Assembly: GCA_032622095.1 (NCBI GenBank)
Contig: CP136067.1
Span: 56,397,899-56,461,898, forward strand
Length of the DNA stretch: 64,000 nucleotides
DNA from: Siphonodentalium dalli
Taxonomy: Eukaryota > Mollusca > Scaphopoda > Gadilida > Siphonodentaliidae
Direction of reading: 5' to 3'
Numbering within the stretch: position 1 is the first letter of the stretch; each line of letters starts with the position of its first letter. Under the pieces are notes generated by a model. It searched no databases. It saw only the letters and a list, made by a program, of their open reading frames with translations, and had not been told where the DNA came from. Position numbers and translations under genes: made by a program. Shown here piece after piece: positions 35,344-47,329 of the stretch.

Positions 35344-35830
35344 CAGTATCTTTGAAAAGCCGACGAACTCCTATCGGATGTATACGTCTCTAGATATCTC
35401 TATCAAAATTAGTTTCCCTCCATTTCATTGGAGAGTGGCACAGACCATGCACGATTTCATTGGTTTATGGCATAACAGATCACTTCACTGATCAATGACG
35501 TGTAGACAATTTCCCACGCATTGTCGAACTCGACTCGTGTTGGAAAACTGAATACATGCCATACATCCATAGTTCATTTTACTCATCGCAATATAGGAGA
35601 CATCACCTTCGAGTTTTTATCAGTCAACGATATTCATGACTGACTATTCCTTCGCATCTTGTTGTATTTATAACTATTTCTAAATACTACGATTCTCACA
35701 AACATTTACTACACCAGGAATTAGCTCCATATTTGGAAACGGTGTATTACGTCATGTCGTCGTAAAAAATAAATATAATGGACACATCTAGAGACGTACA
35801 TCCGATTTCGTTGGCTTTTCAAAGAGACTG
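35344..35830. mobile_element. TIR element, arms about 45 bp
   Basis: CTTTGAAAAGCC, ATCGGATGTA and CGTCTCTAGAT at 35349-35394 are inverted at 35785-35827, with small indels. The interior of about 390 bp has no coding frame of interest. Outer ends read CAGT.TCTTTGAAAAGCC. It is inferred to be a MITE. Confidence 0.55.
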
Positions 35831-36544
35831 ATGCCACCCCAAATTGAACTAGAGTGTCATTGACATTTTTATTCTTTCTCGATTTTCCAGCCATATGCAG
35901 TGATATCAAGACCGCATAACAATATTCCACGTACATGTCGACTTATCTTGATATCCGGAGAAACCGGGCCGTATATAATGTAATGATGTTGAACATTGCT
36001 TACCTATCGCAATGATACACGTGATTTGAGACTTCGAAATACCAAGTACCTTTAATCATCTATCAAATAGTCAGAACGTTAACGTAATTGAAGAGTGTCA
36101 GTCCCCGATAGCACTTCTGGAAATCATTGCCAATATTTACTAATCCGATTCGTCATATTGAGTTTAAAACACAGGGATATCGTTCCGAAAATGCGATATC
36201 TGGAGAAGGGGAAACTGATGCAATCATATCGACACAAACAGATATTGTAATATTACGACAGAACCCCAGTCTGCAAGCATTCACACAGGATGAATCAATG
36301 TGAAATTTCGGATAGCCGGTGTAAACTATAACATATACCAAAAACCCACACATTATCGGCTTATAATATAGCTTGTTTTAGGTACCTCATTTTTAGTCGA
36401 TAATGTTCTGAACACGAGAGCGTTTTGGTAACATTATCTTCTCATATTGAGGCGATTCTAAGCAGATTATGTGTGGACAACGACACAAACAAGTCAACTC
36501 ACGACTTTTCAGGAGTACGCTCTTTAACATATGTTATCACTTTG
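35831..36544. other. No feature supported
   Basis: AT-rich unique sequence. Confidence 0.4.
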
Positions 36545-36625
36545 TTTCAAAGAAATCGACCATACCACTCCATAGAAAACATCGTCTGAACTATGCCCAA
36601 TTGTAAATATTTACATCTCGATTCG
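36545..36625 (+). repeat. 81-bp exact direct repeat, copy 1
   Basis: Identical for all 81 bases (TTTCAAAGAAATCGACCATA...ATCTCGATTCG) to 37461-37541. Flanks of the two copies are unrelated on both sides. Confidence 0.92.
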
Positions 36626-36914
36626 CCATAAAACGCTTATTTCAGAATCAAATAATCACATCATATAACTATTTCACATTATAGGCCGATTGTGTGCGTA
36701 TTTGCGCGAGAATATGTTGCATAAACCGTGTCTCGAGTTAGTCAGGTAACAGTCATATTCCTAAGTTCACCGAGGCGAATTAATTCGGCCACGATTCATT
36801 CATTCATTATCCGCTAATCCGCGGCATCGGGCGTATATCAGGGGTGTTAATGTGGCAATAATGAAAAGTAACCGTTGAACTTCGACTTTAAATCCTATAT
36901 ATGGCGAATTGGGT

Positions 36915-37305
36915 CTTAGTGAAAGCTCAGACGACCACGACTCAATCGTGAGAGGAGGAATCGGGCCCGAAAAAATCGTGTTGGGCTGTTCACACGATTG
37001 CGATGTAGTCGCATATATGAGCATATTGTGGAATGTTCGTAAACCATGGCTAACTACGTGATTGACTATACCCTACGATATTTCCATCTACGATGTTCAT
37101 GTACTCTCGATCGAATGCGATGGAATCACAAGCGGAGGTAACCAAGGATACACCGCGATTTCGTATCTAAAATGAAACAGTGATTGGTATTCATTTTATT
37201 CTCACGATCTTGCCGTGAGCATGCGCACTCCAACTAGCGGTTACTACCCACGACGTAAACTTTCCACGTACGATTGAATCGTGGTCGTCTGAACGTTCAC
37301 TTGGG
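36915..37305. mobile_element. Possible MITE with CAGACGACCACGA arms
   Basis: Left 36915-36950 has TTAGTGAAAGCTCAGACGACC then ACTCAATCGT; the inverse of 37268-37305 has AAGTGAACGTTCAGACGACC then ATTCAATCGT. The arms are about 35 bp with several mismatches. The element sits between the two 81-bp direct repeats. No target duplication is seen. Confidence 0.5.
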
Positions 37306-37460
37306 AGAGGGGGTACCCATAAGTGAGTCAGCACTTGTCCTCCAATCCCATTGTATGTATAAACGAATTTATGTGTTATACATCTTGTATTATATATATT
37401 AGACAAATAAGACATAGTATGGACCTGAGAAATGTTGTATTCTACTAACATAGCCGAAAA

Positions 37461-37541
37461 TTTCAAAGAAATCGACCATACCACTCCATAGAAAACATCG
37501 TCTGAACTATGCCCAATTGTAAATATTTACATCTCGATTCG
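37461..37541 (+). repeat. 81-bp exact direct repeat, copy 2
   Basis: Second identical copy of 36545-36625, 916 bp downstream. The intervening 835 bp includes the MITE-like arms at 36915-37305. Complete identity suggests a recent event. Confidence 0.92.
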
Positions 37542-38319
37542 GGACGCAACCATCGGCGATAATCTAACACAAATGATTTCGCCATTTAGAGTCATTGCAT
37601 TTAATTAATATATAAGAATGACGGTGTGTATCGTCAATTTGGATTAATATTCATAACAAATAACTACTTTGAGCAATATTATTCTCAAGTTCTGTTTGAT
37701 CACCCTATCAGAGTGTTTCACATCACTTTAAACTAACGTTCACTTATATATGCAATGGACGAAGCCATAAACTTTTGTTATGGTCAATAAGGATACTATT
37801 TCCGCCGTCATGATCCATCTATCTATAATAGTGAAGCTCGTGTGTCAACTATAACGTGACTAACAACAGTCTCTCTCTTGAATCAGAACAAAATTTCGTT
37901 TGCATCCCTTGTGTATAATTTAAAAATTGGTACCTCGCTATTTCCAATTATTAAATAATTCCAACTATAACCCTCCTATATACGGTTGACTAACTATATG
38001 AATGACTTTACATTAGATACTTCTTCTGAAATTAAACTATAAGCATCAATTAACAATCTTGACATTCATCAGCATTATGTAATCTGAAATTTCCAGCTAT
38101 TGTTTTTTTTAAACAAGAAATGTTCAACAGTTGATCAATTTGACCAAAAAAATGGCAGGATCGTAAAGCACCCCCCCCCCCCCACGTCCGGGTGGCATCC
38201 CCCGTCCCGCGAGTGCAGTTACGCGTACGTCCATAATTGAATGTATTGCATGTTCATATTGCCTGTATAATCCTGAACGTCGACACTAATTCCTAGCAAA
38301 TACGGTCGATCCTGCTATA
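37542..38319. other. No gene supported; poly-C tract
   Basis: AT-rich, with a run of about 15 C at 38169-38183 and an 'aaatttccagct..tgttcaac' block near 38090-38130 that recurs, diverged, near 43125, 59105 and 61390. Confidence 0.4.
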
Positions 38320-38677
38320 GGAATGAAGATCGCGTGTCCCTTCCCATCTGTGCATGCTTCCGCTCTGAAGAGAAATTAATTATTCATTATGTCAATACAT
38401 CGGTCGGCGTCGAGGTGCAAATTCAATACAAACGTCGTCGGTCTGTCTTTAAATGCCAACTATCCACGATGGCATTATGATATGGGCCATTGAGGTATCG
38501 TTCCGATCTATTGGACGCGGAAGTGAAACAATGACAATAGATCGCGTAAAACGAACTGTCCTATTGTCATAAAACATTTTCTACGATATGTAGACACAAT
38601 ATATACAAACATTATCGATAAGACGAGCATTCACCGGAAATTGTATGAGCGGGGATGTGTTCCCGTTTATGAGTGCC
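38320..38677 (+). promoter_or_regulatory. Candidate proximal promoter/enhancer
   Basis: This stretch has balanced base composition and no repeat similarity within the window. It contains TGACAATAG (38532-38540) and its inverse CTATTGTCA (38561-38569), a pair of facing ACAAT-type words that fit SOX-family binding sites. It leads directly into a TATA box. A regulatory role is inferred from motifs and position only. Confidence 0.35.
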
Positions 38678-38685
38678 TATATAAG
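38678..38685 (+). promoter_or_regulatory. TATA box
   Basis: TATATAAG matches the core-promoter consensus. An initiator-like ACAGTT follows at 38700-38705, 24 bases from the first T of the box; a start site a few bases further on would fit the usual spacing of about 30 equally well. Confidence 0.45.
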
Positions 38686-38701
38686 TGAATCTTTGTTGGA
38701 C

Positions 38702-38760
38702 AGTTCTCGATATATGGCCTACTAAACGTTGACTTTCCTGCGTGAGTCTCACGGTGCCAG
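38702..38760 (+). other. Candidate non-coding first exon with splice donor
   Basis: From the presumed start site, 59 bases lead to GTGCCAG|GTGAGT, a consensus 5' splice site with GT at 38761-38762. A second GTGAGT is 19 bases upstream (38742). The only ATG in the stretch (38714) gives three codons and a stop, so the exon would be 5' untranslated. This is a common arrangement for inducible or tissue-specific animal genes. The downstream exons could not be identified; the next 600 bases are repeat. Confidence 0.4.
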
Positions 38761-38944
38761 GTGAGTGTTTTTGTGGGTGTTAAACGTGTCTTGATCGAGA
38801 ACTGTTAACTTCAAACGCCATTCACTGTTAACTGTACAGTCACTTGATTGACACCATCGCTATACATGTACGTATACATCATGTAATCATTTTCATTAAC
38901 TTTCAACTAGAATTTATTACCAGAGACGTGACCAGGCTGTCATC

Positions 38945-39402
38945 GTTTCGAAATGTCCACCATTTAAGCGAACATGGCTCATTCGAGCTTCCAAAGTTTA
39001 TTTACGTAATTTGGAAGGGGGTATGATATAGGTTGAAAAATACACGAAATATTGATATACCGGCTTCATATTATTATATTCAAATGAAATGAAATTTTTA
39101 TTAGCCAAATTCGAAAAACATTAGCCATTGGCTAATTTGGCTACCGACAGCGCGAACACTGTAATCTTATACTCTGAAAAATACTTGCCACGGTCACAGT
39201 CATTTTCCAGCTGTTTTCAAATTTTCGCACAGTACTGTAGTGAAACAATCGCTAATACAGAACGATCTGTTCTGTTTCATGCCGTGCACATGGCTGTGGT
39301 CAAAGTTGTATTTTTTATGACTTCAATGCATCTCTTTCTGTGACATAAAATGTCCGTAGAATGGTAGTTCAAGTATTTATCGACCTATTTTGATACTGGG
39401 AA
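38945..39402 (-). repeat. Dispersed repeat family R1, reverse copy
   Basis: The reverse complement of this region matches 63430-63860 block by block: ACATGGCTCATTCGA, TACGTAATTTGGA, AAATACACGAAATA, CCAGC.GTTTTCAAATTTTCG, TTCTGTTTCATGCCGTGCA and the GGTATCGAAATAGGTCGATAAA type end. The copy has extra sequence around 39080-39150 containing ATTAGCCAA words. Frames at 38844-39026 and 39128-39343 fall in it and are not genes. Confidence 0.65.
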
Positions 39403-41493
39403 AAAATTCTAAATAGAATATTATTAGGTGTATTTTGCTGCGCAAACCGCCATATATGGCTTTAGTATCCAACAACACCATCCTTGAACACTAAAATTCT
39501 CAAATCAGGGAAACTTCATTCGCGCATACTTGAGTTGAAAGTTTAAAACAGATAGTTCGAACATTCCGTAGAAAGTAGGAAAATATTCCAATCATATTCT
39601 GAAAAACCGACAAAGTCTTGTCAATGTGATAAAATGTACGACTAAGAGATAAATAAGGTTCGGGCATGTACCAATACAGAACTTTCTGTTAGTTCCCCTG
39701 TGTTATGAAGAACATATTCAAATTCACGTATTCGTCCTCTTGAACACTATTGTGATAAAGGAGGTACAAAATTAAATTTGAGTGTAGAAATCGTCTTATA
39801 AAAGATTCATGCAAAGTTGACTTCGTCTCCAATAGCCTTGGTGTTGCATATTTTTTTTCCGACATTCTTCCAAGAACCAGTCTCGATGGGTAGCGAATGA
39901 GTTCTGCATCTAAACCTGGCTAAAGTAACAACATATTTCTGTGTTAGCGTTTTTAGATAAATCTCAGTAACGAACTCAGATTTGAAAATTCTATAATCGG
40001 AGCAGTTTCCCATTGTATCGAGTTTTTATTTCCATACAGAGTTCCTCTCACTGTTATGCAGAAAGGCGTTATTAAATTTATTAGCACGCCCGCGTGTATA
40101 CTGTTCGGCAAATATTAGAAAGATGTGGTCCGATGGGGGTTTTATAAATAGAAAATTGTTTTTTCCGGTTTACTTAAAAGTCGAACTGCGCGACCAGGAG
40201 GCCGAGTCCGGTAAAAGGTGTAGTTGGGAATTTCAATTTCGTTTATTGTCCTTTACATTATTATGTCAATAATGTTGATTTTTGGTTTGTGACAAGCTAT
40301 GTCAATTACCAATAAAAGAATTTTAAAAGATAATTTGTAAGTCTTATATTTCAACTTTTATAGATATTTTTCGTTCTGCAGCCCATTAGTGGTTGTGGTC
40401 GGAGACGGCCGAGTCGGCCGCCGGTTCGTTAATTATGTGCTGGTTGTTATTGTTTAACGGAATTCCGAGTTGGTCATTCGCGAAACCGATATATTTTATA
40501 TTCTATAATTAAAATCATGGGTATATAATGTATTATCTTGTTTATGGATATTGTAGGAAGGCTAATCTGGCCGCGTCAAATTGAGCTATAGCGATGGGAT
40601 TTCTCACAGGACAACATATTTCGGGTTTCCGTGGGGTGTGTATCCGCTGGATGTCTGACCGCGTTAATTGCTTTCGATGTTTAGGTATGAACAATGGCTG
40701 GGCCATGCACTCTTGGCGGGAACACAATACCTCCGACTTTTGATCCGCATTTAGAAGCTTTCTGGTGTGGTGAATGAGAAACCTGCAGTAAAAAGCCGTA
40801 TTTTTTTGTAATAATTTGAAGGATTAATTGTTTTCACGAATTCTGAATATTCATGTAACCAATATATTTTATATTATAATTTATATTTATGGCTAATAAT
40901 ATGATCTTGAGGGCGTTACCATTTCTGATTATGGTTTTCTTGTATTAATTGAGTGAGTCGTTCTGTGCCATGCAACATCCACGAAATACAGCTGCGCATG
41001 ATATCCACATAAAACTATCTTTACATTAATGTCGACATGTATAATTCCGTAGATTGGTGCGTGGGAGGGGGTGAGTTGATCTTCGCCGCCGTAAATCATT
41101 TCAAGCGAGACGATCTTCGCTGATACACGTCGACGCTCTAAAGACATCGATACATCATGAACACGAGTCTAAGTAATTTTATACATCAGAAGATTGCTTT
41201 AACATAAGCTGGTTCCTGATTTCTAAACACCGCACGTATAGATAAGAACGGCTTTCAATTTGTCTATGGTGCATTTACATCCTTGTTGGCAATACACGAA
41301 TCGCGATTCTATTAAAATCGATCCGAATGTTCCTTCCTGAAGTACAGTATATATGACATTGTTAGAAGTGGTGTCTGGCTTGGTAATAATGAAATACACC
41401 ATCACAAATGAAAGTGCCATGTCGGTTTCAAACGATACATATTCTTAATGTTATGTTCATCCTGTTCTGAAAATAAGAAGAACATATATTGAG
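39403..41493. other. No gene supported
   Basis: About 2 kb of unique-looking AT-rich sequence with scattered frames below 75 codons and no recognised motifs. Around 40390-40430 there is a small GC-rich patch with GGCCGAGTCGGCC, a short palindrome. Confidence 0.4.
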
Positions 41494-41640
41494 AGGATAT
41501 TACTTGATTTGTTTGATATTAGACCAGATAGCAGCCCGAGGTAACCTCATATCAGTCTGAGACCGAAGGTCGAAGGCTAATATGAGATTACCGAGGGCTA
41601 ATATCTGGCCAATAATATAAAACCAAGCAAGTAATATCCT
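41494..41640. mobile_element. Palindrome P4 with same-direction CCGAGG words
   Basis: The arms start AGGATATTACTTG and pair through CCAGATA, GGTAA and CTCATAT to a centre near 41567. CCCGAGG (left) and ACCGAGG (right) read in the same direction, so aligned arms differ as GCCC[GA]GG against GCCC[TC]GG. This is the same design as P1-P3, with the word on the other strand. Confidence 0.65.
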
Positions 41641-42192
41641 ATTTATTAATTAAATCGCCTCTTAGTAACTGACAACTATTTCATACGAGTGACGTTGTAA
41701 AATGGATACCTACACGTTATGTTATAGCATTGAAGTACATTTTCGGCATATCGTAAATCCAGATTACTCTGATTGGAGAGGTCGAAAATTGATATTACTC
41801 GGTTTAAGGATATTAACCTACATGTATATTATTTCCATTGATTCCAATGATTGATAAAACTGCCCCGTCACAGGCCGTCAGTATTGTGCAGAAAGGGTCA
41901 GGTTACAATTCTAAATTGCTAATAAGCTGTCTTATGTCATTGTTTCTGCGACAATTATGGCTGTTTATTTGCGCGCACTCAATGTCTCTTGTTGAATAGA
42001 CGGGTTCTTGATCAAATACTTCTGAAACAATTCTGAAAACGTAATAACCTGACCCCTCGAGCATCACTAGTCTCGTTTAATCCTGAATTTAAATGTAGCG
42101 AAATATAGATTGGACGCAACTCAACACTTATTTAATTTATACCACCACTGCGACATTGGTGTTTACTGAACTCTTTGGATCCCATGTTTGAG
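41641..42192. other. No feature supported
   Basis: AT-rich unique sequence. Confidence 0.4.
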
Positions 42193-43770
42193 GGGGTGTG
42201 TATACATTACCCGGCGAAGATCGCATTCGCTTTAGCCGGCAGCGATAACAATAGAGTGTTTATACTTCGCCGGATAAGAATTACGGCTATCCGGATACTC
42301 AGCTATACGGTTTTCAACTTTTGGATAAAATGATTTAGTACAAGCACCTGATTGTCGTATGGATTCTAATTCGCTCTGCGGTTAAGTTAGATATTTATCT
42401 GGGGTCATGCCGTCATGGGTGATTTCCTTTCAACAATTAACTCGAACAATAGTATTGATAGACCAGCCCGCTTTTCACCTGTGTATATATTGGTCAGTGT
42501 GCCAGTTTGATTGTCTCTAATCAGCTGTCAGGTCGGTGGTCACGCACCTTGGTTATAAGCTATTATTATAAATACTAATCGATGATGGTACACGTACTCT
42601 GCATGTGCATGGTACATTTGTTGCGCATTCGAGGGAATTAATTCATGTACATTTTTGTCCATATATATATATGGAAGAAATGGGATGGCACGTTTCTGTG
42701 GATTCAAACTTAATGGACAATTAGTTCAATAATCTAAATATGAGTGCGCCATGGACATATTTACACAGGGACGGGTCTAGATGGCCTGATTTGGAGGTGT
42801 GGGACTGTTCATCCTTGGAATTTATCGACCGACCGTGGTTATGGCCAGGTGTGAGAATTTGTTTTAATCTGAACCCTGAAAATTGCAAAATCCTAGCATC
42901 CAGCCTTAAGATTTCCAATTGTTGAACATTTTGAAAACTTGACGCACCTCTAATAAGGTTGGATCATTTCCAACTGATGGTCATTTCAGTCCAACAATTT
43001 GGTAAAAAAATAAGCAAATGTTGCCTAAAGAAATCACCAATAACAAATTGTTGAAAATAAAACTACGAGAACAATTTCAACATGTTGCTGATGTCAAATG
43101 TCCAACTATTGCCGTGTCAGGTATGAAATTTCCAGCTTTTGAATATTTTGATTAAAGTTGGGATGAGACACCCCCATCGCCACGGCCCTATATACATGGA
43201 CATGGTGAACGCCCGAGTAAAATGAAAAACATATTTTATTGTATAATGTGCAAACGGAAAATTTGTCACATTTGATTCGCGATGTTGAAACTTATATATA
43301 TAATATAAAATCCAATCCGAATGATTAGACACCAATTTGTAAATGTATGCGACGAAAAGATCTCAAAACTGACAATGGCCATGCTTTTGGTGCGACACTC
43401 ACTTCACAGGCTGTATGTGAACCCAAACAAACTATTAACAATGTTTTTTAAATATCTATAAAATTACCAATAGCAATACCTGAAAGTTTGAGTTGGATAT
43501 TAATAATTTCGGCATTTCCATTTCTAAAAAGTTTCATTTCACTATACTGCCCAACCATATCTCTAACAGGAAGCGGCTAGATGTTTACAGGTGTACAGCA
43601 ATATCATATTGCAGTTCAGTGAGAACTAAAACGAAAACTATTAACAAGTAAAGGAGACACATGAATATATGCGTATCTTCGCCGGCGATGTGTAAACACT
43701 CTGCCCAACCTTCGCCGGCTAACGGGTTCGCCGGGTAACGGCTTCACCGGCTATGTGTAAACATCACCTG
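42193..43770. mobile_element. Element bounded by CCGGCGAAG-rich inverted arms
   Basis: The left edge (42193-42300) has GTGTATACATTACCCGGCGAAG and GAGTGTTTATACTTCGCCGG; the right edge (about 43676-43770), read in reverse, has GTTTACACATAGCCGG and GAGTGTTTACACATCGCCGG. Both carry several CCGGCGAA units. The 1.4-kb interior has no transposase; small frames at 42721-42925 and 43117-43335 are not recognisable. A non-autonomous DNA transposon is inferred; the arms are diverged and the edges approximate. Confidence 0.45.
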
Positions 43771-44394
43771 AGACAACAGAGATCGTTGGGACTAAAACCA
43801 ACAGCCGGTGTGTGGTCTTTGGGATGTCTGGACCAGTCGACGAGATACTGATAATTACAACTTTGGCAAGTTATGGGTTAATAGCCTCATTTCTTTATAG
43901 TTGGGACGAATATTCATAGGAAGATTGGGCTTCTGAGATACCCACTTACCTTTCTGTCTGTCGAATTTAGCCTAGCTCATAGATAATCTGTGTTGCGGGC
44001 ATGCCCTGGCGGGTCCGGTGGGGTTTTGGCACACCCATAACGAGCAATTACCAGGTTTACTATTATATACACTGTTTGAACTAACCACAACGTGTACCTT
44101 CTCGTTGCATTTCGTGGAAATGTATGTACATGTACCCGCCGTACACATTCTTATCATATACCCAACGCAATAGCAGACATTGACTGTGATACTAACATAT
44201 CAATAACCGCCGCCGAGTGCATATTATAAACACATCAACATACTATGCAGTAAATGAGGCTACATCTGGCGAGATATATTAGAAATAAACGAATTTTAAT
44301 GGGACATGTATACGCGTCGGCATGAATCGATGAAACACCATTCCGTGCTCACATCACATCCAGTGTGTTCTCCGGTCTAAAATGATGTTTAATG
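43771..44394. other. No feature supported
   Basis: Unique-looking sequence. A 61-codon minus-strand frame at 43972-44157 has no motif. Confidence 0.4.
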
Positions 44395-45806
44395 TTAAAG
44401 ATGTATTTAGGGCCCCAGACATTAGACATTAAAGGTGTATTTAGGGCCCCAGACATTAGACATTAAAGATGTATTTAGGGCCCCAGACATTAGCCATTAA
44501 AGATGTATTTAGGGCCCCAGATATTAGACATTAAAGATGTATTTAGGGCCCCAGACATTAGACATTAAAGATGTATTTAGGGCCCCAGATATTAGACATT
44601 AAAGATGTATTTAAGGCCCCAGACATTAAACATTAAATATGTATTTAGGGCCCCAGACATTAGACATTAAAGATGTATTTAGGGCCCCAGATATTAGACA
44701 TTAAAGATGTATTTAGCGCCCATACATTAGACATTAAAGATGCATTTAGGGCCCCAGACATTAGACATTAAATATGTATTTAGGGCCCCAGACATTAGAC
44801 ATTAAAGATGTATTTAGGGCCCCAGACATTAGACATTAAAGATGTATTTAGGGCCCCAGACATTAGACATTAAAGATGTATTTAGGGCCCCAGACATTAA
44901 AGATGCATTTAGGGCCCCAGACATTAGACATTAAAGATGTATTTAGGGCCCCAGACATTAGACATTAAAGATGTATTTAGGGCCCCAGACATTAGACATT
45001 AAAGATGTATTTAGGGCCCCAGACATTAGACATTAAAGATGTATTTAGGGCCCCAGACATTATACATTAAAGATGTATTTAGGGCCCCATACATTAGACA
45101 TTAAAGATGTATTTAGGGCCCCAGACATTAGACATTAAAGATGTATTTAGGGCCCCAGACATTAGACATTAAAGATGTATTTAGGGCCCCAGACATTAGA
45201 CATTAAAGATGTATTTATGGCCCCAGACATTAGACATTAAAGATGTATTTAGGGCCCCAGACATTAGACATTAAAGATGTATTTAGGGCCCCATGCATTA
45301 GACATTAAAGATGTATTTAGGGCCCCAGACATTAGACATTAAATATGTATTTAGGGCCCCAGATATTAGACATTAAAGATGTATTTAGGGCCCAGACATT
45401 AGACATTAAAGATGCATTTAGGGCCCCAGACATTAGACATTAAAGATGTATTTAGGGCCCCAGACATTAGACATTAAAGATGTATTTAGGGCCCTAGACA
45501 TTAGACATTAAAGATGTATTTAGGGCCCCAGATATTAGACATTAAAGATGTATTTAGGGCCCCAGACATTAGACATTAAAGATGTATTTAGGGCCCCAGA
45601 CATTAGACATTAAAGATGTATTTAGGGCCCCAGACATTAGATATTAAAGATGTATTTAGGGCCCCAGACATTAGACATTAAAGATGTATTTAGGGCCCAG
45701 ACATTAGACATTAAAGATGTATTTAGGGCCCCAGACGTTAGACATTAAAGATGTATTTAGGGCCCCAGATATTAGACATTAAAGATGTATTTAGGGTCCC
45801 AGACAT
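44395..45806 (+). repeat. 34-bp minisatellite, about 41 copies
   Basis: The unit TTAAAGATGTATTTAGGGCC followed by CCAGACATTAGACA is repeated with few changes (GCATTT for GTATTT, AGATATT for AGACATT, GCCC for GCCCC, one unit shortened to about 20 bp near 44893). GGGCCC gives each unit an internal palindrome. Variant units recur at separated places, which suggests block duplication within the array. Confidence 0.95.
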
Positions 45807-46633
45807 TAAACATTAGACATAAGACATTAAACATAAGACATTAGACCTCATACATCAGACATTAGACTTTATACATCAGACATTAGACATTATCATCAGA
45901 CATTAGACATCAGACATTAGACATAAGTTATTAGACATTAGACATAAGACATTAGACATTATACTTTATACATCAGACATTAGACATTAGCATCAGACAT
46001 TAGACATCAGACATAAGACATTAGACATCAGACATCAGACATTAGACTTTATACATCAGACATTAGACATTATCATCAGACATTAGACATCAGACATTAG
46101 ACATCAGACATCAGACATTAGACATTAGACTTTATACATCAGACATTAGACATTAGCATCAGACATTAGACATTAGACATAAGATATTAGACATTAGACA
46201 TAAGACATTAGACATTAGACTTTATACATCAGACATTAGACATTAGCTATCAGACATTAGACATCAGACATAAAACATTAAACATTAGACCCCAGACATC
46301 AGACATAAGACATTAGACCTCATACATCAGACATTAGACATTAGACTTTATACATCAGACATTAGACATTAGCATCAGGCATTAGACATCAGACATAAGC
46401 TATTAGACATAAGACATTAGCATCAGACATTAGACATAAGATATTAGACATTAGACATAAGACATTAGACTTTATACATCAGACATTAGATATTAGCTAT
46501 CAGACATTAGACATCAGACATAAAACATTATACATCAGACATAAGACATTAGACATTACACTTTATACATCAGACATTAGACATTAGCATCAGACATTAG
46601 ACATCCGACATTAGACATAAGATATTAGACATT
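45807..46633 (+). repeat. Secondary CAGACATTAGACAT satellite
   Basis: Only the ACATTAGACATTA part of the 34-bp unit persists here and is amplified as hexamer-like ACATTAG/ACATCAG/ACATAAG variants. ACTTTATACATCAGACATTA recurs at about 45866, 45963, 46047, 46129, 46219, 46343, 46469 and 46559, spaced about 83-126 bp, giving a loose higher-order structure. The GGGCCC half of the unit is absent. Confidence 0.9.
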
Positions 46634-47329
46634 CAAAAACTAATTTAACATCACTTTTCGGATTGTTCCGCTGAAACATATTCAGGACCAGATGCGACGT
46701 ACGTGTTTATATACTACATGTAACTATAGACTCATAAATAGAAAAGAAATTCATTCTGTTTTTGAAAACTTCGTAATAGTCTAGTCGTAATTCTCAGAAA
46801 AGACATTTCTAGAAACATTTCCGCGGAAAAGTGTCAAAACCAACTTTTTTACCATAATTCGAAGGTGCCGAACACGAATAGACTGCCTGTCGCCCGATTG
46901 GATGAACATATGGTTCAATAAAAGGCTTTTAAAATCTTCGTGTTTTCTTCGCTGGAGGGTTGTTGATACAGCACCGCACAACGTCATATGAAATCACGTA
47001 ACTGGCCTTGAACATACTCAAACTTATATACTCCTCGCGAAACGTTTAAAGCCGAGTTGTATCATGATACTATCATCACAGTAATAATTCTGAAACATTA
47101 ACATCATATTAATCAGGTACCTACGGTAAGACATTGCTGTTTTGTATATCTATCGACGATTCTCGTAAGAATCAATTCTCTTATAGTCCGGGAGCCAATA
47201 GGGGTACCCTTGCACCCGCCCCATGAGACTTAACTTCACCCCACTCATTTTGTTCCTTATTATGTCCTTCAACTTTTCAGCAATGTTAATAAGAAAAGAA
47301 AAGGGGCCGTGTAAACTTCAGACAAGATG
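46634..47329. other. No feature supported
   Basis: Unique-looking sequence with one 68-codon minus-strand chance frame (46781-46987). Confidence 0.4.

Noticed and set aside
36545-37541. LTR retrotransposon remnant bounded by the 81-bp repeats
   Set aside because: The repeats lack TG/CA ends, and no primer site, polypurine tract or coding remnant lies between them.
44395-46633. CRISPR-like regular array
   Set aside because: There are no unique spacers between repeats; the units are contiguous, so it is a minisatellite in eukaryotic DNA.
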